Below are positions 1 through 40,230 of a DNA stretch of 64,000 nt, one piece after another (position 1 is the stretch's first letter; the number at the start of each line of letters is the position of its first letter). Under the pieces are notes generated by a model. That model saw nothing but the letters and a program-made list of their open reading frames with translations, did not search any database and had not been told where the DNA came from. The DNA comes from Tiliqua scincoides (Eukaryota; Chordata; Lepidosauria; Squamata; Scincidae). Made by a program: the position numbers and the translations under genes. The stretch is from positions 113,415,307 to 113,479,306 of the forward strand of contig NC_089822.1 of NCBI RefSeq assembly GCF_035046505.1. Reading direction: 5' to 3'.

Positions 1-902
1 CCAAGTCCTTTTGCAATGCCTCACTGTTTAATCAACAAATGCGGAAGAGAACATTGAAGATAGGCATCTATGCCAAGAATTTGGGGAGTAATCCAGAGAA
101 TTGTGCCAAGCATTTTAATGGTAGGTAACTACATCCAGGACTGGCCCCAGGAGCAGCAGGGCCCAACGTAGAGTATTTTTGTAGGGGCTCCTACCTCCCA
201 TGGCCCCCCCAACTCATCAAGCAGTATTACAATTGCAGTTGTGGCATGCCCAACGCTGATGGTGTCTTGCGCAAAGCGTGCACCTGGAAATAGGTGGCAG
301 TGACATGATGACATCACCACCAGCTGCTTCTGGGAGGCCCATTTTGGGCTATACAGACTCAGGGGCAGGCAGGAGGGACCACATAGCTCTCTGCTCACCA
401 CACCTCAGCATGGATGATTCTGTGCTGGGGTGGCGGTGGCATGGGATATCTCCAAAGCATGGGGCCTGATTTGGCCAAATAGTCCTAAGGCTGGCCCTGA
501 CTGCATCAGCAGGGGGTGGATATAGTTAGGATTGAGCTAAGATGAGAAATAACGATGAATGAATAAATGATGACTGAAGTAGGTTGAAGCTGGAACTCAG
601 ATTTTTTGTGAAGCTGTACAGTGGAAATGTCAACAAATGCTTGCGTTCATTGCATTCTGATCATCGTACATGAGGATGGCAGCTACAGGCACAGGGCGTT
701 CTCAGTCCCCCAAATCTTCCACCTGTAGAAACAAGAGCACATTTCCACCTCCACTTTTGTTGCAAACCCTTGAGAAGCCCAGACCAGATCCAAAAGAGTG
801 GCTGGAAAGATGAAATGAGAAATTTATTCCAATTATGCCTGATGAGACCCCTGTCATGAGATGTAAGTGAAAAGTAGTACCTTGTCCATGCAATAACTTA
901 TT
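1..902. other. gene-free left edge
   Basis: No exon was recognised. A weak inverted pair around 137-150 (CAGGACTGGCCCCA) and 483-505 suggests a worn miniature transposon between them; otherwise this is unremarkable sequence. Confidence 0.35.
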
Positions 903-1443
903 CAGTGGTTCCCAAACTGTGGGTCTGGGACCCACCAGTGGATCATGACCCAATTTTTGGTAGTTCATGAAATTGACCGGGCAGATTGAGGGTTGAATGA
1001 GCTGCTGCTTGTGGGGAGGAGGCACTGCTGCCCGATCACCATTCTATCCACACCCTTTGGCATTTATAAATCAGGCAGCAGCCTCCAGGGCAGGGAGTTC
1101 AAATATAATGCCCGCGGGCCTAATGTGGCCCCCAAAAGCAATTTACCCACCCATCCCCATTATAATTGGGTTCTCTCAGCTTGACAGTTGGGCTCTCTCA
1201 TATCTTGAAATTGTGAACAAGATTTGCACATTTTCTCTTCTGTCATTTGCAGCTAATGAGTTTCTACGTGAGAACAAAGCGCTTATTTCTTGTCATCATC
1301 TGCTTAATAATGTCACTTTCTGTTCAATGATGTCACTTCTGGCCCTCAGCAGGCACCACGAATGTTCATTTCAAGCTGGTATGCTGTATGAAATAAATTT
1401 GACATCCCTCCTCTAGGGCCTCTAAATAGTTTGGGAACCACTG
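903..1443. mobile_element. hAT-type miniature element
   Basis: It starts CAGTGGTTCCCAAACT and ends AGTTTGGGAACCACTG, perfect terminal inverted repeats of the hAT type. ACTTAT occurs on both sides but a full 8-bp duplication is not clear. There is no transposase frame. Confidence 0.75.
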
Positions 1444-1488
1444 ACTTATATCACTTTTTATGTTGCCCAACCATTTTGCCACTGGAAG

Positions 1489-2620
1489 CAGTGCCATCGC
1501 TAGCAGAATGCGGGCCACACTGGGTGACGCACACTGGGGGGGACACACACACACATGGTAAAATCACAGTTTTTAGTTATAATACCATCATGTCATATAA
1601 TGTTGGACGTGGAATTTACAGAAGAATGCAATGGAAAAAACCAGAGTGAAATATCTCCTTTCTATCAAACGTTATGGCTGAAAAACTGGAAAACAAAAAT
1701 GCATGGAGCCCTATGGGAAGTGAAACCGAGCCCTATCATGTGTTTACTCATGAGTAGGCAAACTTGCCTTAGTCCATCAGAAAGGGCAGGCTGAGAGGGA
1801 TCAATGACACCAGAATGGTCCTGATCCAATGGACGCAGCCCCCAAAAAACATCAAGAAGGAAGTCCTTCCCTCCAACCTGGCGAATGTAAAGCGAAACTA
1901 AGCATTTACTAGTGAGTAGGCATTTACTAACAAGTAAGCAAGCATGCCTTGGCTCTGGTCAGGCCAGGCAAAGTGTAATGTGAGGCCATCAGAATGGTCC
2001 TGATCTGATAAAAGTGGAGCTCAACAAATGCTCCAGAAAGCAGCCCTCCCCCCCCCCAAAATAAAGAAACAGAGGCTTCAGTTGGTAAGGTCAATTTTTT
2101 TTTATTTTTTAGACTTGCAAAGCCAGGTGGATCCTGATAGTGATATGGTTTAAACATAAGAAATTGAACTGGGCACTGGGTAGGGCTGAAAATCTTACTG
2201 ATTTGGGAAGGGGGTAATTGCAGGCAGGCTACAAAGAAATTTCATTTGGTATAACAGGGCTAGTTTCTCCTTATTTATATGTTTTACTTTAATTACCCGC
2301 TGGGGGTAATACCAAAATTTAGTGACAAAAATAACTAAAAATCACAATTATATTATAAAATAATATATTATAAAATATTATTATAGAATAATATATAATA
2401 ATATATATCAATTGATGTGAAATTTCATGCAGAATGCAATGAAACAAACCACATTGAAATATCTGTGTTCTATCAAAAAGTACAGCCAAAAACCAGTGGG
2501 GGGCGTGGTGATGGTTCATTGCCACACTCACTCCCCAGGGTGTTGCCCCACCCACAGCATGGGAGGAGGTCCATCATGGGGCCTCCCACACCGGATGAGC
2601 AAACCCTAGTGACACCACTG
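1489..2620. mobile_element. long non-autonomous hAT-like element
   Basis: It starts CAGTGCCATCGCTAG and ends CCTAGTGACACCACTG. It is bounded by an imperfect 8-bp duplication ACTGGAAG/GCTGGAAG (1481-1488, 2621-2628). The interior holds repeats of a block with GTAGGCA and TCCATAGGGCTC-like strings seen again at 19.2-19.8, 55.4 and 61.3 kb. It is non-coding. Confidence 0.65.
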
Positions 2621-2628
2621 GCTGGAAG

Positions 2629-3078
2629 GAATAGCTACTAACCCTTGGGAAGCACTGGAAACCTCCTTAACTTTGTTCCTCCCCCAGTTCACCCATTTCC
2701 CCTCTTTCTCTATAGTAGGTCTAACCTGGAGACAGGGTTGAGTTGAAGTCTGCTGACATTTGTTTTTGAGCAAGATTAGTTAAGTATTTGACCTAAAGTT
2801 AGCACATAATTATGTCGCAATTGAATTCTTTGGGGAGTGTCCAAGCTCCATTTCTATCGAATTACCCTTGCCAGGAAAACAAGTCTGTTACTGGAAACCA
2901 GGTGATAACCAATGTTTGCTGTTTAACTCTTTAGTAATGTCCAGAGGTTGATCTAATTTGTAAAGTACCCTTTGGCCAACACATCCACATCTTTGTGCTT
3001 TATCTGGTCAGATTTTTTTTACGCATTCCACTTCTTACTGTTGCTTTATGTCTTCTTAAGAAATGTACAAACAAGGAG
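2629..3078. other. gene-free spacer
   Basis: I see no exon or recognisable repeat in this stretch. Confidence 0.3.
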
Positions 3079-4170
3079 CAGTTTTCAACCGCTGCACCAC
3101 GGCACACTACTGTGCTGTGAGGCTGCCTCAGGTGTGCCGTGGACCCAGAGGAAGCAGCCGAGCAGGAGAAGCAGCCGCTTTGAGCCTCACGTGGCAGCCA
3201 GCGAAGGGGCTGGTTGCGGCTGTTTTGCGTTGCACACTTTAAGAAGCAGCCACAAGCACCCGCTTCCTGCTTGCTCCTGCTGCTGAATGGCCATTGCCTG
3301 CCCAATGCACACTGACTGAGCAGCCAAAGAGGGCTGGGCAGAGCTCTGGGCAGACAGGAACTGTGGAATGAGTGCGAGGAAGCCTGAAGGCATCAGGCGG
3401 GCAAGCAGGTATGAAGGGAGTGAAGCAGGAGTCAGTTGAGGCCACCAACCAAAGGACTGGCTGGCTGAAAACTGTCCTTGAGAGACACCCCTTCCTTCCT
3501 ATAGTGTGCCTGCAACTCTCCAAAGTAACCCTCCCTTCGCTGGCAGTAAGGGTGTTGGGCCACAGTCCTATCCACACTGACCTGGGAGTAAGCCCCATTG
3601 ACTATAATGGGGCTTACTTCTGAGTAGACATGCACAGGCTTGAGCTATTGGTTGCATTCCCTTGCAGGCAATTGACACTTCCCTCTCCTCTCCTCTCCTC
3701 CCCTGCCCCACCCCTCCTCCCACACACACATTCTCCCCCCAGTCTCATAATCTCATACTGTCCCTTCCCTCATTTCTCCCCACCTTCCAAAGTCCAGAAT
3801 CAGTTGCCTAGCATTCTTTCTCTCCGCCCCCCCATTAGAATCCTGCACTTGATTCAATCATGTCTCCTCATGCCCCTCACCCCACATTTCTCCAGTATGT
3901 GCTCAGTCTGACCTCCCTTTGCCAACACTTTCTGGCACTTCAGATGACAATTTGAACCCTACTTAAAACCATTTTTCCTCCTTTCCAAAAATCCCATGTA
4001 CTTCCCTCTCCAAGCTTCTTTTGAATTTCTTTAATTGTCATGTAATGATTTCATTGTGTTAATTATATTAATTAAAAATTAATTGCAATGTAATAATATA
4101 AGTAAAAAACTGGCAGTGTTCCTTGACAATTTTAGTGCCTTGTTAGTGTGATGTGAGCTGAAAATGGCAG
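3079..4170. mobile_element. non-autonomous hAT-like element, GC-rich head
   Basis: It starts CAGTTTTCAACCGCTG and ends in GAGCTGAAAATGGC. The same family is at 16274 onward, 19377-19558 and 53970-55345. It contains a near-perfect hairpin around 3590-3620 (AGTAAGCCCC...GGGGCTTACTT). Long open frames here come from base composition and are not genes. Confidence 0.55.
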
Positions 4171-4327
4171 AGCTGGACAATTGAAGAAGATGCTGGACTT
4201 CATCATTTGTGATTAGCCCACAAACCTTTAGCAGCAGCAATGCCACTAGGAGGCCTCCTACTCCTAGAATGTGACATTTGGTGGAAGGCCCAAAATGTGT
4301 TTGAGACCCATGTCTGACTATTTAGAG

Positions 4328-4806
4328 CAGTGGTTCCCAGCCTGTGGTCTGGGGACCACAGGTGGTCTGGGAAACACTGAGAAGTGGACCTCAAGGTCTC
4401 AAGAAAAAAGATGACCACCTTTGATCACTTCCAATGTCTCCCCAAGTGAGCACTCCCCCACAGTCCACCGAAGTGTTGACTGTGGCTGTAGGTAGTGAAT
4501 TCTCTGCTCTCTCTGGTGGTCCAGCACTTGCTGAAGTACCACCTGCGGAAAGGTCCATTCTCCATGCTTTCTGGTAGTCTGTGGGGGAGTGGTCACTTGG
4601 TGAGATGTTTCCCCATGAACTGCCAGAGAGGGCAGAGAATGGACCCCCTGCAACTTTCCAGTGCCTCCCTGAGCACTCTCCCATGGGCTACCAAATTAAA
4701 TTGTTTTGTGTGTGTGTGGTGGGGATGGAGGGGGTTGCATGTGGTCCCCGCCAATTCCAGTGTTTGCCTCAGTGGTCCACGGGCTCCTAAAGGTTGGGAA
4801 CCACTG
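4328..4806. mobile_element. hAT-type miniature element with 8-bp TSD
   Basis: The ends CAGTGGTTCCCAGCCT and GGTTGGGAACCACTG are inverted repeats. The flanks are ATTTAGAG (4320-4327) and ATTTAGAA (4807-4814), a 7/8 target duplication. Confidence 0.8.
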
Positions 4807-4814
4807 ATTTAGAA

Positions 4815-5170
4815 GTTGAGAGCACACACATTGAAACTCTCCAATTTGCATTGATAACAGAAACATTGAAGTCTTTGTTTGGATGTTGTTTGCACCCATT
4901 TTGGGTGTCTTTTTTCATGTGGGAAAAGCTTTTTTCACCTGGGCAAAGCTTGGGAGCTGGTCTTATTCTTTTGAAGACTAGGATTGCTCATTCTGACTGA
5001 AGATGTTTTTGGAGAACATATTTCACATAATGTCCTTGAGGCAAGGAATGCCTGTTAAAATCTTCAGGGTTGCTTGCTGTAGGTTGCCTGAAACTTGACG
5101 GCAATTCCCAGAAACGCCAAGCAAATCCAACAAAAAGAGTTATTGGTGACTCTAGCAGGGCTCATGTATT
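4815..5170. other. gene-free spacer
   Basis: I see no exon or recognisable repeat in this stretch. Confidence 0.3.
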
Positions 5171-5770
5171 AACATAAGAACATAAGACCAGCCCCACTGG
5201 ATCAGGCCATAGGCCCATCTAGTCCAGCTTCCTGTATCTCACAGCGGCCCACCAAATGCCCCAGGGAGCACCCCAGATAACAAGAGACCTCATCCTGGTG
5301 CCCTCCCTTGCATCTGGCATTCTGACATAATCCATTTCTAAAAATCAGGAGGTTGCGCATACACATCATGGCTTGTACCCCATAATGGATTTTTCCTCCA
5401 GAAACTTGTCCAATCCCCTTTTAAAGGCGTCTAGGCTAGACGCCAGCACCACATCCTGTGGCAAGGAGTTCCACAGACCGACCACACGCTGAGTAAAGAA
5501 ATATTTTCTTTTGTCTGTCCTAACCCGCCCAACACTCAATTTTAGTGGATGTCCCCTGGTTCTGGTGTTATGTGAGAGTGTAAAGAGCATCTCCCTATCC
5601 ACTCTGTCCATCCCATGCATAATTTTGTACGTCTCAATCATGTCCCCCCTCAGGCGTCTCTTTTCTAGGCTGAAGAGGCCCAAATGCCATAGCCTTTCCT
5701 CATAAGGAAGGTGCCCCAGCCCCGTAATCATCTTAGTCACTCTCTTTTGCACCTTTTACATTTCCACTAT
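5171..5770 (-). mobile_element. CR1-like LINE 3' end
   Basis: The minus-strand frame at 5366-5752 encodes the C-terminus of a LINE ORF2 (LPYEERLWHLGLFSLEKRRL, then LWNSLP), followed by a 3' UTR. The end is an octamer tail that reads ATAAGAACATAAGA on the plus strand. It is 5'-truncated, as usual for this class. Relatives are at 15.26, 37.99 and 47.32 kb, all in the same orientation. Confidence 0.85.
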
Positions 5771-7040
5771 GTATTGCTTTTGTATCCCACCCAACAGGGA
5801 TACAAAATCAACAAGACCACATTTGTGATACCACATTTCTTTGAAAACAGAAAGAGGATTTGAAGGATTAATTTCATAGTATTAGGAAACCTGTGTTTAA
5901 AGAAATGAAGAATCTTCTTGTTCATTCACCATGGAAGTATACATTGTGGACAAACATGTGGAACAAAACAGTGAGGAGAATGTAGCTTTGGGATGCAATG
6001 ATTCAGAGCAGATGCTTAACCCCTTCGTTGTTCACTGCTTCTCCACTACAAATTGCTCTTCCAATCTCACTTTCCCTCTGTAGGGTTCCAAATATGGTTA
6101 TTTAGAATGCAAGAGAGGAAAAATCTCTTGAGGTATAAAATGGATTTAAAAGTGGTGGGTGGGGAAAAAGGTGATCACTCTCTATGCTCTCCCTGCTGCT
6201 TCTCCACTACAAATTACCTCCTCTAAGAGATGCCTTCCTTCAACAAAAGGGATTTTTTTGGGTTAACACAAAGCTGCAAAAGGGATTTTTTCTGGTTAAC
6301 ACAAAGCTGCATGTAATGTGCTGCTATTTCTGTCCTCCTTGACTACCATGAGATCAGTGGGGCAAGGATGCAGAGGATGTAGGGGAGCCCAAGGACCACT
6401 CTTAGTAGCCATCAGCATAATCCTAGCCTTATGGTTCAGCTTCTGTTGTGTCTCAAACAGAGAGCAAGGGACACCATACTACAGATTGCCTTCAGGCAAG
6501 GAATAGTATGATTAAAAAAAAATCCAAGAGTCTCAAATAAGTGAGACAAGACATTCCACACTATTGTTAATTGGTTGAATATCTTTTGACAGGGCCTGAA
6601 AACAAGTTCATTTCAGGTGGCATTTCCATTATAGCGTATGGGTGTTGGGAGATGTATTTTTTGGGTGGGGATATACCATTTTATTATGTATACAGAATAT
6701 AACTTATGTTGTTGCCTAATGAAATTTTAATGATTTTAACGGTGAATTTTACTCTGCAGCTTGTGATGTGTAAAAATCACAATTGTGATGAGCTGCAGCT
6801 TTTATATTTGGTTTTATTCACCCTTGCTTTTTCTGGAGTTTCTTCATGCTGCTCTCAATCTGTTATTAATAATTTGTTATTAATCCAACTATAACCAAGA
6901 GACAGAAGTGTCCCTTTTTTTATTTTTGAAATGGAAGTTATGAAATAAAGGGGACTCTGTCATTGAATTTGCAACATAATGTGAGGGGGGGGGCTGGGGA
7001 AGCAATTAGTCTATTCAGAATCAACTTTTTGTTTTGTATT
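5771..7040. other. gene-free stretch
   Basis: AT-rich sequence without exon signals. A short direct repeat (GGTTAACACAAAGCTGCA twice near 6260-6312) is the only local structure seen. Confidence 0.35.
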
Positions 7041-7059
7041 TAGTGGGGCAGAACTCTAG

Positions 7060-7770
7060 ATCTCTGGGCAAATCAGCAATTGTGGCCACTTAATCCCTTT
7101 GAAAAGGACCCTCTGGTCCCCTCTGGAGGGCTTTCTGAAGCCAGCACAAGCTGCGCACATCCATCCGCTGCCTCTGCAGGCTTCAGAATGGCTCATAGAG
7201 CTGAAGAACTCAGCTTGAAGAACCCAGTTTCTCAAGGGAAACTGGAAGTGACTTTTTATGCCTTTTAATGCATTCTGAGGCCCAGGGAAGTGAGGGCTTC
7301 CCCGGGCCTCAGAAGTGAAGGCTTCCCCGGGGCTCAGAATGCCTTAAAAGGCATAAAGAATTACTTCTGGTTTCCCTTGCGTTCTCTCAGCTCTACGAGC
7401 CATTCTGAAGTCCACAGAGGCAGTGGGTGGATGCATACTATCTCTGCCGGCTTAAGAAAGGTCTCTGGAGGGGGCCGGAGTGCAGTCCTCCCTGGGCTTC
7501 CCCGGGCCTCAGAATGCTTTGAAAGGCATAAAAGCGTCACTTCTGGTTCCCCTCAGGAAACCAGAAGTCATGTTCTTTTGGTTCTGTGAGCCATTCTGAA
7601 GCCTGCAGAGGCAGCTGCGGATGCGCGCTGCTTCTTTGGGCTTCAGAAAGTCCTCCGAAGGGGAACGGAGCACAGCTCCAGTCCCTTTTGAAGGGTTCAA
7701 GTGGGGGTCTGAGTTTAGCACAATGCGGGTCCAGGGGACCCGCGTTGAGCCAGATCCACAGATCTGCAGA
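7060..7770. repeat. fold-back (large inverted repeat) element
   Basis: The arm at about 7080-7205 is repeated in inverted orientation at about 7585-7710, both with GCCTCTGCAGGCTTCAGAAT or its complement and CTTTCTGAAGCC. The 380-base interior holds further partial copies of the same block. It looks like a fold-back MITE; open frames on both strands are shadows of the symmetry. Confidence 0.6.
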
Positions 7771-9122
7771 TAAACAGGCTCCACCTGTATCCTGAGTTCT
7801 CATTCAGCTGACAGAAATATGAATTGAATCCTGACTTGGTTTTGTGCTTGGGTAGCACGTTGCATAAGCTGGCGTACAGAAAATACGCCAATTCCCAGTT
7901 ATTATAGTTATTCCCAGTTATTATAGTTATAGTCAATTTAGTTATTTGATTTTTCTCTGTAAACCGCTTTGTGAACATTCAGTTGAAAAGCGGTATATAA
8001 ATACTGTTAATTAATTAATTAATACCGCACTGTGGTGCAATATAAAGCCTGTAAAAATATTTAAACATATGGTTTGTCATCCCCCTGGAGAGGGGCCAGG
8101 CCTGTCCTGTCCCCTCCCCCTGTCCAAATGGTGATTGAGTGAGCAAACAGCCTTAGGCTGCAATCCTAACCACACTTTCCTGAGAGTAAGCCCCATTGAG
8201 CTTACTGCTCAATGAGTAGAGTAGACCTGGTTATGATTATGCCCTTAAGCTCTGAAAGAAGCTGGAGAAAAATAATGTGTAAGATGAAAAGTAGTTTTGA
8301 GTTTCCCACAAATAACCCTTCCAGAACATATTGTTACAATTCAAAATATATTGAAGAATATACAATACACACACAACAGATCAGCAACAATATTTCCACC
8401 CAAGTTTTAAAGTATTTTGCTTAGTGATCCTGAGTCACAAACCACAATCTTTAGAAGATCATCAACGACCACCAGCAGAAAGAGGGAAGAGGGGCAAAAG
8501 AATCAATGCACAAGATGTGAATGGGGAATGGAAGAAAACTTCTGTGCCCTTAGACCACCAACAAGACACCAGATTAAAATGACAGGAACATATATTTAAA
8601 ATAACAGGAACCACTGATTTCTATATAGATTTCTATATCTATATAGGGGGGGAAAAGTTATGTAAGTTTGCAGTGCAAACTGGCTGAGCTTTTCTTATTA
8701 GTGCCAGGCTACTATACTCATATGTACCAGGTCCTGTCCAAGCCTGAACCACCAGGGATAGCTACTAGGTGGGCTCCATTTCTACCCTATCAGCTGCCTT
8801 CTCCCAAATCTGCCTGGCATCACCCCTCATCTCCCAGGCTCTGCTCTCAAGGCTCAAGGTTGATGGGGTCCAGCAAGGCTAAACTAGGGCCATTATGGAG
8901 GAACAAAGGGGAGCTAATTAGCTTAAAGTGGGCATAGGTTCTCTAAGCAAAGCTTGGACTGGGAATCTGGCAAAACACAGGATTAAACTAAAATGAAACA
9001 AGATTTTTGTTTAACCAAATTAAGCATGTTTCCATGTTATTTTATGGCATAATGCCTCTTACAAATTCAGAGTAACTCTATGTAAAAAAAAAAAGTTCAT
9101 GATTCATAATCCTGATAACTCA
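7771..9122. other. gene-free stretch with two repeat fragments
   Basis: At about 7935-8020 lies the tail of the repeat also found at 10606-10858 (ACCGCTTTGTGAAC ... AAGCGGTATATAAATACTG). At about 8158-8250 lies a copy of a short repeat with GAGAGTAAGCCCCATTGAG. The remainder shows nothing recognisable. Confidence 0.4.
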
Positions 9123-9301
9123 GGGCCCAATCCTATCCAACTTTCCAGCACTGGTGCAGCAGCAATGCAGCCCCAAGGTAATGGAACAAATGTTCCCATA
9201 CCTTGAGGAGGCCTCTGTGTCTGCTTTCCCACCACAGGATGCAGTGCACACCCCATTGGCACAGATGCATTGGCACTGGAAAATTGGATATGATTGGGTC
9301 C
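9123..9301. mobile_element. miniature inverted-repeat element, 3-bp TSD
   Basis: It starts GGGCCCAATCCTATCCAAC and ends with the inverted form (GATTGGGTCC), flanked by TCA on both sides (9120-9122, 9302-9304). Copies at 31277-31459, 42800-42978 and 51314-51498 share the ends. A 3-bp duplication would fit a Harbinger-type element, but this is tentative. Confidence 0.6.
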
Positions 9302-9922
9302 TCAGTGGCCTGCTAAGTTCCCGTCCTCTAACATTTTTAGAAAAAAAAATTACATTTGTCCTGCCCCAGAAGGATGAAGTCCTGCTCCATATTTGAGAAG
9401 TTATTATCAAGAGCTGATATATCTCCTTTTGACAAGGCACCCATCATCCATCACTTTCCAGAATTGATAAGCCAAAACTGAAACTGCAGTCATTAAAACT
9501 AGTATCAACAGGTATAAACACATCCCAAATTGGAATCTTGGGGACTTGTTCAGGTGAAACCTTTCCAAAGGAAAATGTACATAAGTATGTATTTCCATAT
9601 TTCCAACTGTACAAGCACCAGAAAACCTTGATGACTCCAAGGGACAGACAAAGGTTGGATTTAGACTCATACAGGCAAGTGCCATCTAAGTCTCTGCTAT
9701 CCAAGCCATAGACCCAAAAGTTGGTCCTCCATCCTCAGAATACTCAACTTTATGTTGATCAACCGGTTAATCAATTCCACAGTGAAGCAGAGGACTGCAT
9801 GTCCCACATGCAGAACCACAAATGGTGAGAGACATGGGAAGGTTAGACAGTCTTATTTGATCTGTCCCTCCTGTCTCTGCCTATGGAGACAAGGCCTCGG
9901 GGTCCGAGGTGCCCAGGCTTGT
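9302..9922 (-). other. ICAM5: ICAM5 3' flank / probable 3' UTR
   Basis: This is unique-looking sequence directly after the ICAM5 stop. I found no clear AATAAA on the minus strand here, so the end of the transcript is not located. A hydrophobic open frame on the minus strand at 9407-9685 is preceded at once by a stop and has no splice support. Confidence 0.35.
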
Positions 9923-38902
<28,980 letters not shown>

Positions 38903-39060
38903 GGCCGAGCAAGCAAAGCTTGAGCCGGGAGAGGGAGAGGGCGATCAGCTCCGGAGCGGAGGGAGGGGAAATGGGGCTCCCGATTGGCTTCGCGTTGGTA
39001 ACTTGGTATCTAAGGAAGAGCAAAACGCAGAGGCGGTCCTGAAGGCTCAGCTCGGCGCTT
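38903..39060 (-). promoter_or_regulatory. ICAM5: probable ICAM5 promoter / 5' UTR in a GC-rich stretch
   Basis: The DNA from about 38.48 to 39.26 kb is much richer in G, C and CpG than its surroundings, and it brackets the first exon. A CCAAT box in minus orientation lies at 38983-38987, about 80 bases upstream of the start codon. No TATA box was recognised. The start of transcription cannot be fixed from sequence alone. Confidence 0.4.
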
Positions 39061-39309
39061 CAGGGGGGCTGTTGCCTTTTGCTTCCCTTCCCACCCGCCC
39101 CCCAGAACTCCCAGGGAACAGGCCGGTCTCTTCCTGCACCCTGTGGTCCTGCAGAAGCCTCGCCCTGGCCAGGCTGGCTTTGGATGGCTGCCAGTCCCAA
39201 CAGGGCATCTGGAGTCACGATCCCCACCAGGGGGGGGGGGGGAAGGTAAGGTGTAGCAATGCACTGATTGCTTGAATAGACACGCCCCCTACTTGGCAAT
39301 CCTCTCAAT

Positions 39310-39650
39310 CAGTGGCTCTCACACATTGAGCATCAGGACCCACTTCTTAGAATGAGGACCCACCAGAAGTGGTGTCGTGACCGGAAGTGACATCATCCAA
39401 GCAGGAAAATTGTTAGCAATCCTACCTACACTTACCCAGGAGTAAGTCCCATTGACTAATATTGTTAATTGAATATATAGAGTAGCTTGTTCTAAGTACA
39501 GCTCTGCAACATTTCCCCAGAAAGAGTCACATCCCATGGTAGCATCAAGTCTAATATATTAAAAATAAAATATTGAAATGAACAGGGACCCACCTGAAAT
39601 TGGCTTGCAACCCACCCAGTGTGTCCCAACCCGTAGTTTGAGAAACACTG
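39310..39650. mobile_element. hAT-type miniature element with 8-bp TSD
   Basis: It starts CAGTGGCTCTCACAC and ends GTTTGAGAAACACTG, with flanks CTCTCAAT/CTCTAAAT (7/8). It belongs to the family with GTGACATCATC seen at 18.8 and 52.8 kb. Confidence 0.75.
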
Positions 39651-39989
39651 CTCTAAATGTGAGCTGAATGGCACCGTCTGAATGTGTGGCTTTTGATCAT
39701 CCTGGGGAAATCAGAAAACTTGTTTGCGCAGACTTGGTGGTATTTAGGAGGGTTGGGGCAGTGTTTGGTGAGAGGTAGAATGGCCTAGAGTCCTGGACCC
39801 TTCCTGGGTCAAAGAAAGAAAATCTCCAATGCATGCCCTCCATGCACTTCCCTCTGCCCAGCAGTGGTTAACATAGGGTCATCAATGTCCATGGCCCCTG
39901 ACAGAGGAATGTAAGCAGAAAAGACAGGTCTCTGCCTCACGGTGCTTACAATCTAAATTTTGACAGTGTGGGACACAACAAAGGGAAAA

Positions 39990-40230
39990 GGAGATTATGT
40001 TGATGAACAGTATTTATATAGTGCTTTTCAACAAAGAGTTCACAGAGCGGTTTACAGGCAATGTCAAACAACTAAATTGCTCCCTGCCCCAACAGGGCTC
40101 AAGATGCCAAAGAACCCCTGCAAACAGCCACTAGAAAAGACACTGCTGGGGTGAAAAGGGACAGTTACTCTCCCCCTGCTAAATATAAGAGGAGCATCAC
40201 TTGAAAAAGTTCCTCTTTGCTCAGTTAGCA
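39990..40230 (-). repeat. SINE-like repeat, reverse copy of 10606-10858
   Basis: It has ACAGTATTTATATAGTGCTT at the left and TAGCAGGG near the right, the complement of the family order. Confidence 0.5.

Noticed and set aside
9407-9685. Minus-strand frame with a hydrophobic stretch after the ICAM5 stop
   Set aside because: It is preceded directly by a stop, has no acceptor in phase and lies in the presumed 3' UTR; likely chance.
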